Source of the DNA: Otis tarda
Taxonomy: Eukaryota; Chordata; Aves; Otidiformes; Otididae
Length of the DNA: 64,000 bases
Reading direction: 5' to 3'
Assembly (NCBI GenBank): GCA_026413225.1
Contig: CM048553.1
Span: 117,124,690-117,188,689 of the forward strand
Position numbers and translations under genes: made by a program. Position 1 is the first letter of the stretch, and each line of letters starts with the position of its first letter. Shown piece by piece: positions 11,501-26,500 of this stretch. Under the pieces are notes generated by a model. It had not been told where the DNA came from. It worked only from the letters and a program-made list of their open reading frames with translations, and did no database searches.

Positions 11501-14500
11501 CCTTATTTAGGAACAAGGTTACCTAAATTGTGCCTTCTTTTAGATTGTGCTAATCAAGAAATTGAGCCTTCTCTATTATTTTAATTTTAAAGTCATTGCA
11601 TATTGCATCTGATCCTACCACCTTTATTTACACAAGACTTTGGTTGCATAGTTAGACATCAAATCAAAGCCCGCTGCACTCCAGGCAAATCCGCCTGATG
11701 ACTGCAGTTGGCTTTCCCATCTTACATTGAATGTCTTTAACTTCAGTGGGAAGTTTCAGGAAAATGTTTTTGTTCTTTCTGGTAAAACTACATAGTGAAG
11801 TATTCCAGGTGACTTTCTACATAAGAAAAAAATAAAGAATAAAAAATTAATTCTTTAGAATAAATAGATACTCCTTTTCTAGTTTCCTAGATATACGTTT
11901 TAATAACAACTCTTGCATCCACTTCTCTCTTCAGCTGAGGTGTTACGATATAAAAACTTGCCTTGGAAGCTTTATATTCATGTAGATACAACTTGAAATT
12001 TGCTATGGCACATCCATTCAAACTCAAAATTCTGCCTACAAAGACAGAATTAATTTTGAAGGTGTTAACTCTCAAGGAACTCAAGTGATGGATATAGGAA
12101 AAAAAAAAAATTGCACAAAGGCATTTATGGAAATCCTGTAGCTACTATCTAGGCAGGTTATTGCAATAGACTTGAGACTGCAGTCCTGCAGTATAGCAAT
12201 GTATGGCAGTTGGGTTTTGCTTACTGCATTTTGCCCTGCATTTTTATATGCCAATCTTCTTATTGTTCTTGCAGGTACTCTTGGATTTCAGCACAGGATT
12301 TCATGTAGAGGTAATATGTATTTCTTTAGAAACAGATTTTCTGACTGAATGAAATATAAGCAAAATGCAAAAATGAAATGGAAATTACTGAACTAAGACA
12401 TTTCTGAACTTGAAGATTGAAAACATATTTAAATATTAAACAGTTGCAGGTAACAACCTGCTTGCCCTCTCAAGAGAAATTCTCCTTAACCTGAATGAGT
12501 ATCTCATACATAGGAATAATTTTAAAGAAAACATGTACAGTCTTAGAGTTTGGGACTCGCAGACATATAAAAACCCACATGATCTATAAAAATCCCTTTT
12601 ATCTCTATTGTTGGAAATTCTAAATGTCTGTATTAATTTAAAACGTATTGAGGTTACTGGTCATATGATTCTGGAACTCTCTGTCAAAGGTAAAAGAATG
12701 GGATGAAAATGGAATGGCAAGATGGAAAACCTTTAGAAGACAAAAACGTGAATGGATCAAATTTGCTGCAGCTTGTAGAGAAGGAGAAGATAATTCTAAG
12801 AGGAATCCAATTGCCAAAGTAAGTAGAAAGAAAAACAAGTGTGTTCACTGGCAAGCAAGTTTTTCTAAAGATAGGCTGATAAAAGTAGAGAGACTTAAAA
12901 GTATATTTGCTTAGAGTAGTCAAAGCAAGGAATGTAGAATAAAAGAAAGATGATGCAATATTTCCAGCTCTGCTGAGACAGTCTCATAAGGTGAACCCAC
13001 GTAGCTGCTGAGGAGTGACCAAAGGCTTCCCGGAACATTGCCATCAGTCTGCTTCCTAGACAACTCCAACCATATTATCTTTGTGTGCAGCATCTGTGTA
13101 CTAGATCGCAATATTTTTCTTTTTTCTCTCACCCTGAGAAACCCCTGTTCAAGGATGATGCCTGACTCCTGTGCGCAACAGAGCAAAGAAGATGTCTTCC
13201 TGTCCTCTCACCATGACCATACCCTTGACCGTACCCTTACTGAGGTCCATCCACAGTGTGATACTCTTGGAAGTTTCTCTCTCCACTTCCTTACCAGAAG
13301 ATTTAAGAGAAATAGAAAACCTGTGCAGCACCTAATGGGAGATGGATCTCTAGGCTGACTGTTTTGTAGAAGAGCCCTCCATTGGTTCTATCAATTGAAC
13401 TTGTGATATTTGGTTGAGAGACTAAAATTACATAATTTTTTTTTATAGGAACTAATAATAGGAATAAAAGCCATGCAGGTTTCCTCAGTAAATTGGCATA
13501 AATTATTATTATCATCTATTATTGCAGATCCGATCAGATTGTGAAGAAAACAATCCAATCACATACAGCATCTCTGGAGTTGGAATTGACCGTGCCCCCT
13601 ATGGAATATTTGTTGTTAACCCAAGAACAGGAGAAATTAATATAACATCAATAGTGGATAGGGAAGTAACCCCAGTATTTGTTGTAAGTGCTCCTCTTTT
13701 TCTTTTACCTTTATAACGATGCATCCAGGGTGGGGCAGGGAGAGCAGAAGGAGATAAATTAATTTGTTTCAGATTGTTCGCTTACTTCACTTTTGGTTTT
13801 AAAATGAGAATCTCTTTATCTAGATACGTTGCTTTGCTAAACACTCAGTGACTGGTGTAGATTTGGAACCACCTCTTGAACTTCGAGTCAGAGTTCTGGA
13901 TATAAATGATAACCCTCCTATATTTGCACAAACTGTATTTACAGGATCTGTTGAAGAAAGCAGTATGGACAGTAAGTAACTATGTTATGGCTATTATAGT
14001 ATAGTTAGTGAAGCTCACAGAATACAGTTAATATAAACCTGGGGTGCTCATTCTACTTTTTCTTAAGCAATGACATGTATTTGCCAGGGCTACTGCAGAG
14101 GAAAGAGTGGAAGATGCTTCTCCAAGTGCTATTTGAGCTGGGGCCCAAGCTCATTGCCTAAAATTAAGCAGCAATGCTTCCTTCCCCCTTTCCTCCCACA
14201 CATGAACATTGAATATTCCAGTTTCTAACCATACCATAATGTAAATTCATTCAGATGTGAAAATGTAAAATACATCAGTTCATTCCTTCTCATTTAAAAA
14301 AAAAATATTACACCTATGCTTATTTCCTTTAAGGGTATATAAAATACTTTTTTTTTTCTATTTCAAATATTTGTATTTGTAGCCTGAGTATTGCAATTCC
14401 AGCAGAATATTACTAAACAAAATCTTAAACCACTGAAATAGTTCTTTTTACCAGAAGTACAGCAATCAACATTAGACATGCAAATAGCACTGAGGCAATG

Positions 14501-17500
14501 GTGCCTAACACTCATTTTCTACTTTCTAGAAATTCTCATTTAAAACTGTGGAGATTTTTTACATTAATTTCTACAAGTTCTGTACTTACTGTTTTTAGAT
14601 AGTCCCTATGTTGACTTAAAGAAGTTCGGTGAAAATCTTCATTACTCCACCTGACTTTAATTTTTAACGCATTTTAAAGTCGTTAACTTTCAGTTAGAAT
14701 TAGTACTACAGAATTAAACTTTTCTTTTTCTTTGTAAGTGTCCATGGATAGATGACACTCTGTCTTTCTTATACAGCAAGTTTTAGAATTGTCTTGATGA
14801 GTTGCTTGCAAAAAGAAAACAGATTTTCTGATTTGTTTTTTTAATTATTATTTTTTATTCTTAGACACCCTGGTGATGAAAATAATTGCAACAGATGCAG
14901 ATGAACCTAATCACTTGAATTCTAAAATTGCTTTCAAGATAGAGAGTCAGGAACCTTCAGGTCCACCAATGTTCATTATGAATAAATACACTGGAGAACT
15001 CCATCTTGCAAATTATCTTGACAGAGAGGTAACATTTCCCTTTCTGAAGTTAAATAACATGATGTTGCGGTGTATATGTGTTATGAGAGTGGAGGAAAAA
15101 AAAAAAAGAGAAAAGTTGTGGGGTTTACAAAAATTAAGGGAGAAACGCATTTTTTTCTATACATGACAATAAAATGTCTAAGGCAAATTCCTGCATTAGG
15201 AAATAGTAGCAAGACATATGTATTTATAATGTTTAAGATGTATAGGTGGTCCCTCTAACATGTTAATTTCTCTTTCTGTGACAGCAACATAGTAGCTACA
15301 CTCTTGTTGTGAAGGCGTCAGACCGAGATGGAGCTGCAGATGGAATATCATCCCTTTGTAGCTGTAATGTTAAAGTTATTGATGTCAATGACAACTTCCC
15401 AACCCTTGCTCAAAGCTCTGTAAGTTTTTAATACTAAAAGCAACCTTACTGTGTTAAAATCCTGTTTAAAAGCCCAGCTGATAACAGAGTACTTACTGAC
15501 CAGTAGAGTGCTTTTGCATTTGAATGCTCCCCTGGATTAATGGTGGTGTTTCCTTGAAGCATGCTCAAAATCCAATCTATTGCTTGCACACCAATTATAA
15601 TAACATACACATAGTTTATTTTTGTATTCAGATAAGTCAATCCTGACACTGATTTCTCTATATTCAGAGAATCAGGTGTCCAGACCCATGCAATATGGCC
15701 AGATTGCATAGATCAACCCAATCTTTGTATGATCTTTTCTTAGAGAAAGCACAAATCCATTTCCTTTAAGCTACCTCTGCAAACACTTGAGGAGATACAA
15801 CTCTTCAGATCTGCAACTAGAATCACAATTTAAACATAACACACTTTTTATTAAATAGGCATGGACTGTGAGCAGGACATCCTTCCAAAGCACCTCTGCA
15901 GTCAACTGTGTTTTCCTCACATCATATATTTTAGTGTTTGCTAATAGGTATTTATCTGTCATTCCAGTTTTCAGTAAGTATTTCAGAAAATTCACTCAGT
16001 TCAGAACTGCTACGAATACAAGCTCTGGATGCTGATGAAGAGTTTACAGACAATTGGTTAGCAGAGTTTTTCTTTATATCCGGTAATGAAAATAACTGCT
16101 TTGAAATAGTCACAGATCGAGCTACAAATCAAGGAATCCTCAGAGTAATTAAGGTATGAATAAATATTGTGATTCAACTGTTGAAATAATAATTTTTAAA
16201 TAATTTAATTAATTACTAACAAAAGTAAACAAGCAGTAAAAACACTGTCACTCAATCATTTAAAATATAAAATATTGAAATAAAATTAAAGGAACTTTTA
16301 TTTATTACTAGTTCTCTGTGGTTTATCTTTTAGGAACTGAATTATGAAGATCTCCAAACTCACTCACTGAGTATTGGTGTCAGGAATGTAGCTCCCTTTC
16401 ACCGGTCTGTTGCACACGAGTACCAAGTGTTTGGAACACCCCTCATAGTAGAAGTGAAAAATGTGATTGAACCGCCAAGGTTTAATCCACCTTCAGTTGT
16501 GTTTTCTATGCCAAAAAGCACAGGAATGTATTCCGTTGTGGGAACTTACACAGCCATCGATGAAGACACTGGAGCTATTGCATCAAATGTTGTGTAAGCT
16601 CTGCTCTCCTTAACTCCCTGGATTGAATAATTCTTTTAACTGAAATTTCAATGGGATAAGGAATAAGTATTTTAAAGGGTGCTTTAAAAAACAACATTAA
16701 AAATGTTAATAGATTTGCAATAGAAAAATAGCAGTGGAATAGTGTATTCTGCAGCCTGTTTTTATGCTATGCTTGCTTTTGTTTCCTGATCTACTTTCCT
16801 TAGCGTTGTGCTAAGGAAAGACAAAGACAAGACAAAGAAAACACCATTTTTTCTAACAGGCTGTAACTTAAATAAATCCAAACAGATTTTTTTCCTAACC
16901 CATCCTAAGAATATTTTTTCTTGGAACATTTGCTACAAATAGAGTATTTGCTAGCATCTAAAAGAGCAAGCAGAAAACCCCAATAATGGGGACCATTATC
17001 AGAATAGAAGTCATCACTACCAGCTCAGTCTATAGTAAAAAAAAAAGTAATAATAATTATTTGACATTTATTTCTGCTGAAATGAATGATAATTAATGGG
17101 ACCATAATTCGCTTTTTAATGTATGTAGAAATAAATACATCCAATTTGCAAAGATTTTAAAAGTTTTCACAAAACAGATAAATATGTTAGCAAATACAAC
17201 TGTAGAATGTGATAGGAAGAGCTGTGGATTTAACTGCTGATATCAACAAGGGTTCTAGTAAAGGTTTACAGGATCCAAAAAGATTTTACTTTTAGACTAT
17301 GATAACACTTTCAAAATATAATGGACTTCTATACATTTACTTTATTCCTAATTACTCTTCTGGTCTACATCTTTTGAAGTCTACAGGAATTTTGCCTGAA
17401 CAGGGTGAAGTGCAATAGGAGCTAGTGCAGCCTAAAGAAAAATATTCCAAAGTGACAAATATTATTTGCAAAATTATTATGTAATATATATATTTGTTAC

Positions 17501-20500
17501 ACAATGCTGAGTATTTTTTACTTCATCAAATACAGATATAGTATAGGACGTGATCCAGGTGCCTGGTTCAGAATCAATCAAAACACTGGTGAAATCACAC
17601 TGAACAAAGTTATTGACCGGGAATCAATCTATGTAGTCAATGGGCAGTACAGAGCAGAGGTTCTGGCTATCACTAGAGGTAAGAGAAGAGATTAAGTTTT
17701 CTGAAACAAAACTCTCTTTGTTCTAGATTTCTCTCAATACTTCTTGTTTCTGTTCTTATTTCTAGTTCCCCCTCCCCCAAATTGCATTATTTATAGTATT
17801 AATATTCCATCCTGAACACAAATACCTTCTTTTCACAGGGGTTCCTCGATATACTGCTACTGGCACCATTGTACTTTCACTACAAGACATCAATGACAAT
17901 TGCCCAACTATTAACACTGAATTAAGGAAAGTATGTATGCACTCTCCATCAGTGATTATCACAGCGAAGCATATGGAAGGTAGTCCATATGGTCCCCCCT
18001 TTACATTCAGCATACACGGTGAACCTCAAACTACATGGATTATCAGATCAATAAATGGTAAATTAACCTACATTTTATAACAGAATAAACTATAGTCATA
18101 AGCTCTTATCTAAGATAAGAGATTAGGATAACCTTTGAATAACAAACAAAACAGTTAGTTATTCAAATATCACTTAAATGTGATTTTATGCTCATATGAA
18201 TCCAAGAAGTTGCTCTGGATTTGCATATATATATATATATGTAAAAATCCTATTAGAACTAGAATCAGAATAATTACATGTGTTTTATCAAGTTATCATC
18301 TTCTAAAGGAAACTAAAAATATACTGATAAAAATAAAGCAGCAAAACTGTACTTTAGTTGAATGTATTTATGGTAAGTACCTTTATTGGTCTAAACCTAA
18401 TGAGATCATTCACAAGGAGTAATTTGGTACCTTTTTATTTCTATATTATCCAAAAATTCTAAGCATATGACAAAAGTCTCAAATTTATTTATTACAGTAT
18501 AAAGTTATTAGTTACCAGGGCTTTACTTTTATGAGAGGCAAATGAAAATGGCAAATAAACATTACAGCTTTTGCAATTTATTGTACAAATTGTACTTGCT
18601 TGTATTTCTAAGAAAAATGTTTTAGTCAATGCCCAGTCAAGCTTTTCCAGCTTCCTCCAATAGGAGATAACAAACTAATGAATTAATCAAATCTCACACA
18701 TTACTAAAGGACAGAATTTGTGTAACTCACTCTATGCATAGAAGACTATATTAAATGGCAAATACCACAATTGCAACTACTCTCATGTCCCCTATTTGTC
18801 TTAAACAGATGCAATTGTGTAAATTAAACAGTTTTACAGTACTGAATAAACTTTTGAAAAATACATGTAAATTCTTTATAAGAGAAAAAAAAAAGTATAA
18901 AACTTGCAATTTTTATGTTCACCAGTGTGCAAGTAAAAATAAGGAAAGACAGCAGTAGATATAAAAAAGTGCGTTTGCCTCTGTTATATTTCTAAGGTTA
19001 AAAAGTGATGACTAGACTGATCTGACTCAGGTTTTCCAAAATAAAAACCAAGTATAGATTAATATCATAAGTTTCAGCTTTGAATAAATACTGTAGACAT
19101 GTAAATAACTGAAGATCTTAGAATGGGAACACAGTCTTCATTCTGTTCTATGAACAAGATCCACAAAAATTATATATTTGTACAGTATTTGTAGTCAATA
19201 CCTTAATCTAAATATTTTTCTCTTTTTTTTTTTCTCCAAAGCTTCCTCTGCAGAACTAGTGAATCAGAACATTGACTTTTACACTTATAGGATCTACATC
19301 AACGTAAGAGATAACCAAGGCCGATTCTGCCCCAAACCACAAATAATTCCTGTGCAAGCTTGTCGGTGTGATAGTCGTAACTACTGCACCAGTGGGGCCA
19401 GGGAAATAATTATCGTCGGTGGCGGTGCCAGTACTGGTGGCGGCAGTGCCGGCGGCGGTGGTGTTGGCGGCGGCACTGGTGGTGTTGGAGGTGGCACTGG
19501 TAGTGTTGGAGGTGGTGGAGGAGTCCAGGGTGGTGAAGGAGGAACAGGACAAGGTGGTGGTGGTGGTGGTGATTATGAGTTTAGACCTGGAGGAGGTGAA
19601 ACTGACCACACAGACTGGCAGGTTTACACTGATGGATACGGTGAAGGTGAAGATGGATTTACTGCTGCCACTGATGATAATTATTATGGAAGTGGAAATT
19701 ATGGCAGAAATTTGCAATCTGCTACCACACTTAGCAGTACTGCCATTGGCCTGATGTTTCTTGGCGGATTAATATTTGTTTGTAAGTATAAAATTAAGAA
19801 AACAATTGTATTAATTTTCTAAAAAGTGTATTTTTTAATTCTTCTAGAATACAGTGACTTTTCTGGTTGATTGTTAAACTGCTGGCTCCCAAGGGCTATT
19901 TAACAGGGAAAAAAAAAATGTCTTTTAATTTATAAGAATTTCTGTATCTTTTATACTCCACATATTTCATTCAGAAATAACCATTTCCTTCCAAAGACTT
20001 ACTTAGGTTTTTTTTTCCTAAGCCATTATCCAGTTCTCAGACCACCAGACAGATTTAAAATGTTTAGTGGAAGTATCAGAAAGTTTTTGGCAAGAGTTGT
20101 CTCTGTCACTTACAACTTACAGTTTGCAATGCATACTTAAAAGAAATGGACAAGTATGAGCTCCAAGTTAGATATGAAAAGTTATAAAGAACAAGCTTCC
20201 TCTGAACTCTAAATCAGATTTCAGTAGTAGAACAATAAATATAATCATCTTAAATTTTGAACCTTTTGGATATTGCTGCCAAATATTACATCTATTAAAA
20301 CAAGTAGCATTTGTGACAACAGGATCAAAACAGATCATTAATTCATATGACATAGTATTTTTGAAGAAATATGAGTTTCAGGAATAAGAATGACTCAAGT
20401 TAGACTTTATGCAAGCAATTACTTCTCAGACCACCACAATCAGATGTGATCGTCCTTTTTTTCACAGCCTGAGCATCAAGCAATCTACATCTGAAATTTC

Positions 20501-23500
20501 CCAATGCAGAAATACTGACTAAAAAACCAGAGAAAACTGATTTTTCCCCTGATTTTTTAAGGAGGGGGTTTCTTTTAGTTTTTGATCTTTGATTAGTAGG
20601 AATCAACAAACACAAGATTTTGAAGCTGCAAAAAGCAGTTTTGTTTGTGGTTCCCAGGTTACAGGGTATACTGCCTTTCTGCCTTGGAAATCTCTCTGAG
20701 TTGGTAGTCTGGAGTCGTGCAGTGTGAGGTAGCACTTTGTGCACTCTATAGCCCTTTCCCCTTTTCTCTTCAGTTCACTTTGATGTAAAAAAACTGAGAG
20801 TTTCAGGTGTTCTGCTTAGTCTGGTGTAGGCAACTGTCTCTCTCCACTTCCTCTGCAGTGATACCAGGTTACTAACTTAGCCATCTAGGTTAAGGATCTA
20901 AAGACAGTCAGAATTAACATTGCAGTGCCTTTCTAAAACGAGGAACATTTTCAATGTTGGCGTTTAAAGCATTCAGCAATGTCCAACACTGAATTCTTGA
21001 AATAACTCAGCATACTACAGCACACTGGGAAACCAGACTCAGTCTATGTAGTCATTTGCTAAAACTGGCGTTTGGGGTTTGTCTCTACTGTTTTTTCAAA
21101 TCAAGCATTATGTACATGCGATGTGAAAAATGCAACTGGAGCCTTAGCCAAAGATCACTGTAGCCAGATGCATCTCTCTCCACAGATTCTCATATGTCTA
21201 TTATTACTAATGTGCATTTCTTTTCAATTACAATATCTGAAGAGACAAATGTATGCTTGTGTACCAAGAATGAATATCACTGAATGCTATACATAGCAAG
21301 ACTGGTTCTGTTTGTTTAATTTTCATATGTATGCAGCTTATATTCACTCAGTTGAAATAGATCAAAGTCTGTTCCCAGGTGTATAGGCATAAATTTGGAG
21401 TAACAGCCCTACTCCACCCCCACTTTGCTTTACTATAACTAAAGGTACAAATTATTCTGAATTTGTATGAATTCCAAACACATACATTTCCAAAAGAAGC
21501 TAATGATTCCGAAAGCCAGACTTGCAGGCTGCTTGGTTTGAAACATTTTAAAATACATATTTTCAAAAGTTCTTGAGCATCTGCCCTCTGGGAAAAGCAA
21601 CTATTCCTGTGAGGAAGAGATGTCCTAAATCTCTGTTTCCTGTTTCTTTCCCCTTAAGTGATTCCAATTTTGATGTCAATGAGCGACTGTTGTGGCTGTG
21701 GACCTGGTGCTGCAGGTGGAGTTGGAACTGGATTTGAACCTGTACCTGAATGCACAGAAGGGGCAATTCATCCATGGGGAATAGAAGGTGCACAGCCTGA
21801 AGACAGGGTCAGTACATGCCAAGTTTCTAAAATTCACAGTAACTCATATTTACAGAAAAGACTGCACTTAACTAGAAGCATGAAAGTGATTGTAGCACTT
21901 CATCATCTAAAAGAAGCCTGGCATTGTCAACAATTGCCAGGCAGATATGAAAGGTGATTCTTTGTTAATGTTTGCAGATGGAGCTTGTGTGTTTTAAGTT
22001 GTGTTCAGTTAGCTTGGCCCAACCGTTTGGTGTTATTGTTCCCTTGCTTGAATAACTAGCAAGCTTTTTCAGTGCAAAGTAGGACAAGCTAACACAAACC
22101 ATCTTCACTAATCACATTTTACCTTCACAATGAAAAAATTTGGATGGAGTCTTTTTGGTTGGTTGGTTGGTTGGTTGTTTTTTATGAAGATGGTAATTAA
22201 TAGCTATTGTTAACAGTTTAGACTAATTTCTTAACATGATTTGCAAAGTCTTGGTCTTCATATGGGAATTTCAAAGTCATAATTCAAAGAGTCAAAATGT
22301 TGTTTTCCAGGATGTCTCACACATTCTTGCCCCAACCACAGCTGCAGGAGGTGATTTTGGTGAACCCTCTGGTAAGTAGATCCTAAAATTTCCTGTGCAT
22401 GCTGTCATAAAGCTATCTTTCAGAACTTCATGTTTTCTGGTTCAAGGAGCACTTTGGTTTCTCAGCTACAACCCAACCCTTCCAATCCTCCATCTACAGA
22501 TAGTCACACTGATGCTAGTAGGACTTCCAGTATTAATAAAGGATCTGAGGTTTAAGCCTTTGAGAAGATTCATTTCTGCAAATTGAATTTATTTTGAAAT
22601 ATCTGCCAACACTTTCAAATCTCAGGCAATTTTTCTTTGTCATTCCAGCTAGTGAATGGAGGTTCTTTTCAAGACATCAGTTTTAGTAGAAATCAATCTT
22701 GAAGACAGATTAAGGAAATTCTATTTCATAACTTAGTGGTGAAAGGTTCAGTTCTTCCCAGTTTCCAGGCTTTGCTTCCCTGTCAAGGAGCCATCTTAAT
22801 TACTGACCATTTGTGTACTTGCCTAGACAGAACGCTGGTACATAGCACAACAAATTTATGCTCCTGAAGATAAGGTTTTCCAGGAATTCGATGGCCACAG
22901 AGAGTAAGTCAAGCTCTGCAGTGCCACTTTCTCTTTTTTCCCCATTCCTTACTCCACAACAGGAAGGAAGAATGCTGGCACAGATTTGTTTTCACTAGCT
23001 TCAGACAGGAAGAAATGTCACTCAGCAAGACAACTTCTCTGAAGACTACTGATTATTCAAAAATGTTCTCAACCTTAAGGTAAAACCAAAAGAGAACATT
23101 TTGGGGCATAAACACGAATTAAGAGTCTTTGTTCTCAGGGAAGTTCTGCTGCCATGACAATTGAAAACTTTAAGACTTTCACTGTGATTTACTTTACTTT
23201 ACTTTACTTTATTTCCAGTGTTCAGTACCATTATGGTGAAAGCCCCTGTTTCAAATTCTATAAACTCAGACTAATGAGATTAAATGAACTAAACAATATA
23301 ATTTAGCCTATGTTTCTTAATGTAATAATAGTCAAGACTACTGTATGCAATTGGTTTACTATATTACATGCTGATGTGTAAGACCATTCATTGCTCATTA
23401 TCATATATGAAAAAATCTAGAGAAGATAAAATCCTGTATGACTTCATAATTTATTGTAAAAGTAATTTTCTTTTTGCTTTATGAACACTGATCATTATTA

Positions 23501-26500
23501 TGATCCATTGTAGTTCTCCCAAATCCCCCTTAACAATCTAATCACTAGAAAATGTGAAAGGAGTTACAAAGCTATTTCTTTTAGAAAAGAGTTTAAGGCA
23601 GAAAAATTTTAACCCTGATGTGATCATAAATATACATTTATGTATTTGCATAAATATCCATAAGCATTATCTGATTGTCTAATGCAAATGCCATGACAGC
23701 ATATATGTACACCAGACAGAGGAATCTCTCCAGTCCATCACACAAGTCAGTCATTGATTTTTTAAAGCACATATGCACATGCTGCCTAGCCTCAGAAATA
23801 AAATCAAGGTCTTAGATGTCTGCTACTATGCGCTTAATTTTTATTGCATTTTCAATGTTTGGCACATGTGCATGGATCTGTGACTGAAATTAGTCTAAAA
23901 TACCTTTAAAAAACTCAGGAGTGTCATTGTACTGTTTGTAAAAAAAACTGACAAATGCTGTGTAAATTTTTGTGGAGCACAGGAAGGATAACTTCTCTTT
24001 TTCTTTTTTCAGACATATATACAAACACATATGGAGGAGGAGGAGTAGTAGCTTCTGGTGTTGAAGAAACTACAGGGGTTGGCTATGGCACTGGTACTGG
24101 TTATGGAACAGCTGGAGGAATTTCTGGAACAGGGGAAGTAAAAGGGTCAGTTGGAGGAACAATAAGAGAGTATCGAGAAGGAGGGGTGAACATGGCCTTC
24201 CTAGACAACTACTTCTCTGAGGTAATTACCTGATCTTTTTTGTGTTATATCTGTGAGCCTACTGTTAGATTCTCCTCCCCAAGTTACATGGTGGAAATCC
24301 AAAATAACTCCACTCAAATGGAAACTTCCATGATATAAGACTGGTGTGAGAGCAAAGCTAACCGTACTAGTGGGAATAACTACGACACTAGTAGTACTGC
24401 TTTTGAGCTGCTGCTCTAGTAGATTTGATTGCTCCATAGCCTTTTTGTAAAACTGATGAACACGCTGTAGGTGTAGGTAGTAAGCAATTAAATTATTTCA
24501 ACTTCGTAAGTGACCACTGAATTTATAGATTTGCCACCTTTTTCAGTGTTCAAATAGATGATAACTTTGTGAAATTGTTCACATGTACTTCCTACAGAGA
24601 TTGTTTAATGAAGTGACTTTAACCCTTAAAGAACTGTGAAATCCAGTTCACTTTTTTTCCTTATTTTTATTGCCATTTCTGTTCCCTAAAAGACTTGTGA
24701 ACTGCAAATGACACAAATATGCAGTTTTGTAATTGGAAACATATTAATTAGCCTTTACATATGGGATAAAAAACTATTGTGGAATTTATGCAATTAATCG
24801 TTTAATGGGATATATTTTCATAACTAGCATGAACTGTGAGGTATAAATACTATAATCGCATATGTCACCAAAATATCAATTAATACATAAGGATTGCTGT
24901 ATTTCAAAATCTAAACAAGATTCAGCAGAGGAGAGGACAGAGCAGTCCTGAAGTCCAGAGCACACACGTCTCCCAGTCAGCAATCTCTCTGCCTAGGCTG
25001 GGAGCGCTACATATTGTCTGCTAGCCATAGACTCCCACAGACTACTCTTTCTACTGACCATCTCAGTCTCCAAACCCTCTGCCTCTCCTTCCAGGGCCTC
25101 CCCTTCTGTCCTTCCCTGCTTCCTCCAACATCACCTCTCGCTCATTTTTCCTGCTCAATCCCTTTGCACTGTCTAATCCACCACCTCCAGTGCCATCCCA
25201 AACCAGTGATCTCCATCCTGCTCAGAATGGATTCTACTCTGGGCTCACCAGGCCTTCCTCACGGTGGCCAACTCTCCATCCCATCCCCTCTGTCCTGGTC
25301 TCTCCACTGCTTCCCTTGCCATCCTGCTTCACTCATTTTCCTACTGCTTTGTCTAGATATTGCTGAACAAAGAGTACATTTGTTCCCCTGACCCTTTTGC
25401 TCTCTCTCTTCACCACACAGTCAGACCCACTGACAACAGACCAAATTTGCAATGCTAAGTGTTGGCAGAAACAAGACTAAAATATCAGTAACATCTCAAT
25501 AAAACTTATTTCAAGGTTATAAAAATGCTGATGATATAATTTGTCCTGTTGATGTCCTGTTTTTCAAGTCAGTCAGGCCTTACTGTGGTTAGGGAAATCT
25601 TACTGTCCTTTCAGTCTTCATGGTTAAAAATCTGATGAAAAGTCACTCTGCTGTTCTTTTTTTTTGCAAACTACAGAAAGCATTTGTGTATGCAGATGAA
25701 GATGAAGGTCGCCCGGCAAATGACTGCCTACTAATATATGATCATGAAGGAGTCGGTACTCCTGTTGGCTCTGTAGGTTGTTGCAGCTTTATTGGAGAAG
25801 ATACAGATGAAACATATTTGGATACATTAGGACCAAAATTTAAGACTCTGGCAGAGATCTGTCTGGGCAAAGAGATTGAACCCTTCCCTGATGTCAATGC
25901 ACCCTGGCCATCTGTTAACGTCAACTTTCCCAACCCTGAAAGTGATCTAAACCTCCCACCACCTGGAACCACTATAGTTGTCAACGGATCTGCACCTATG
26001 CCTCCCCCAGTCGGCACGACAACGGTTGTTACTGAAAACACCTACACATCTGGGTCAACCATACAGCCCCCAAGGCCGATGCCAGATCCTTTGCTCCATG
26101 GCAACATGACGGTGACTGAGACCTACACCTCCGGCTCCCCTTCTCTTTGCGTTGACCCTCTGCGTGCATCCAACGTTGTTGTAACAGAAAGGGTTGTTGG
26201 TCCTGCATCTGCCTCTGATTTACGTGGCATGCTAGATATCCCTGATCTCGCAGATGGGTCCAATGTTATAGTCACAGAAAGAGTAATCGCACCTAACTCC
26301 CGGCTCCCAGCCTCTCTGAGCATTCCTGATTTGGTAGATGGGTCAAATGTGGTGGTGACAGAAAGGGTGTTCAGGCCTGCCTCAGGCATGCCAGGCAGCT
26401 TAATAAATATTCCCTCAGAGTTATCGAACACCCACAACGTGGTGGTCACCGAGAGGGTAGTGTCAGGGTCTGGGATGAGCAGCCTAGGGGGGACAAGCCT

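Noticed and set aside
19256..19717. 153-codon minus-strand frame rich in Thr and Ser, and a Val-rich + frame
   Set aside because: Shadows of the GGN glycine codons in exon 12 read in other frames.
25014..25391. 125-codon + strand frame in intron 15 of the DSG4-like gene
   Set aside because: C/T-rich composition explains the lack of stops; no motif, and the flanking exons already splice in frame.
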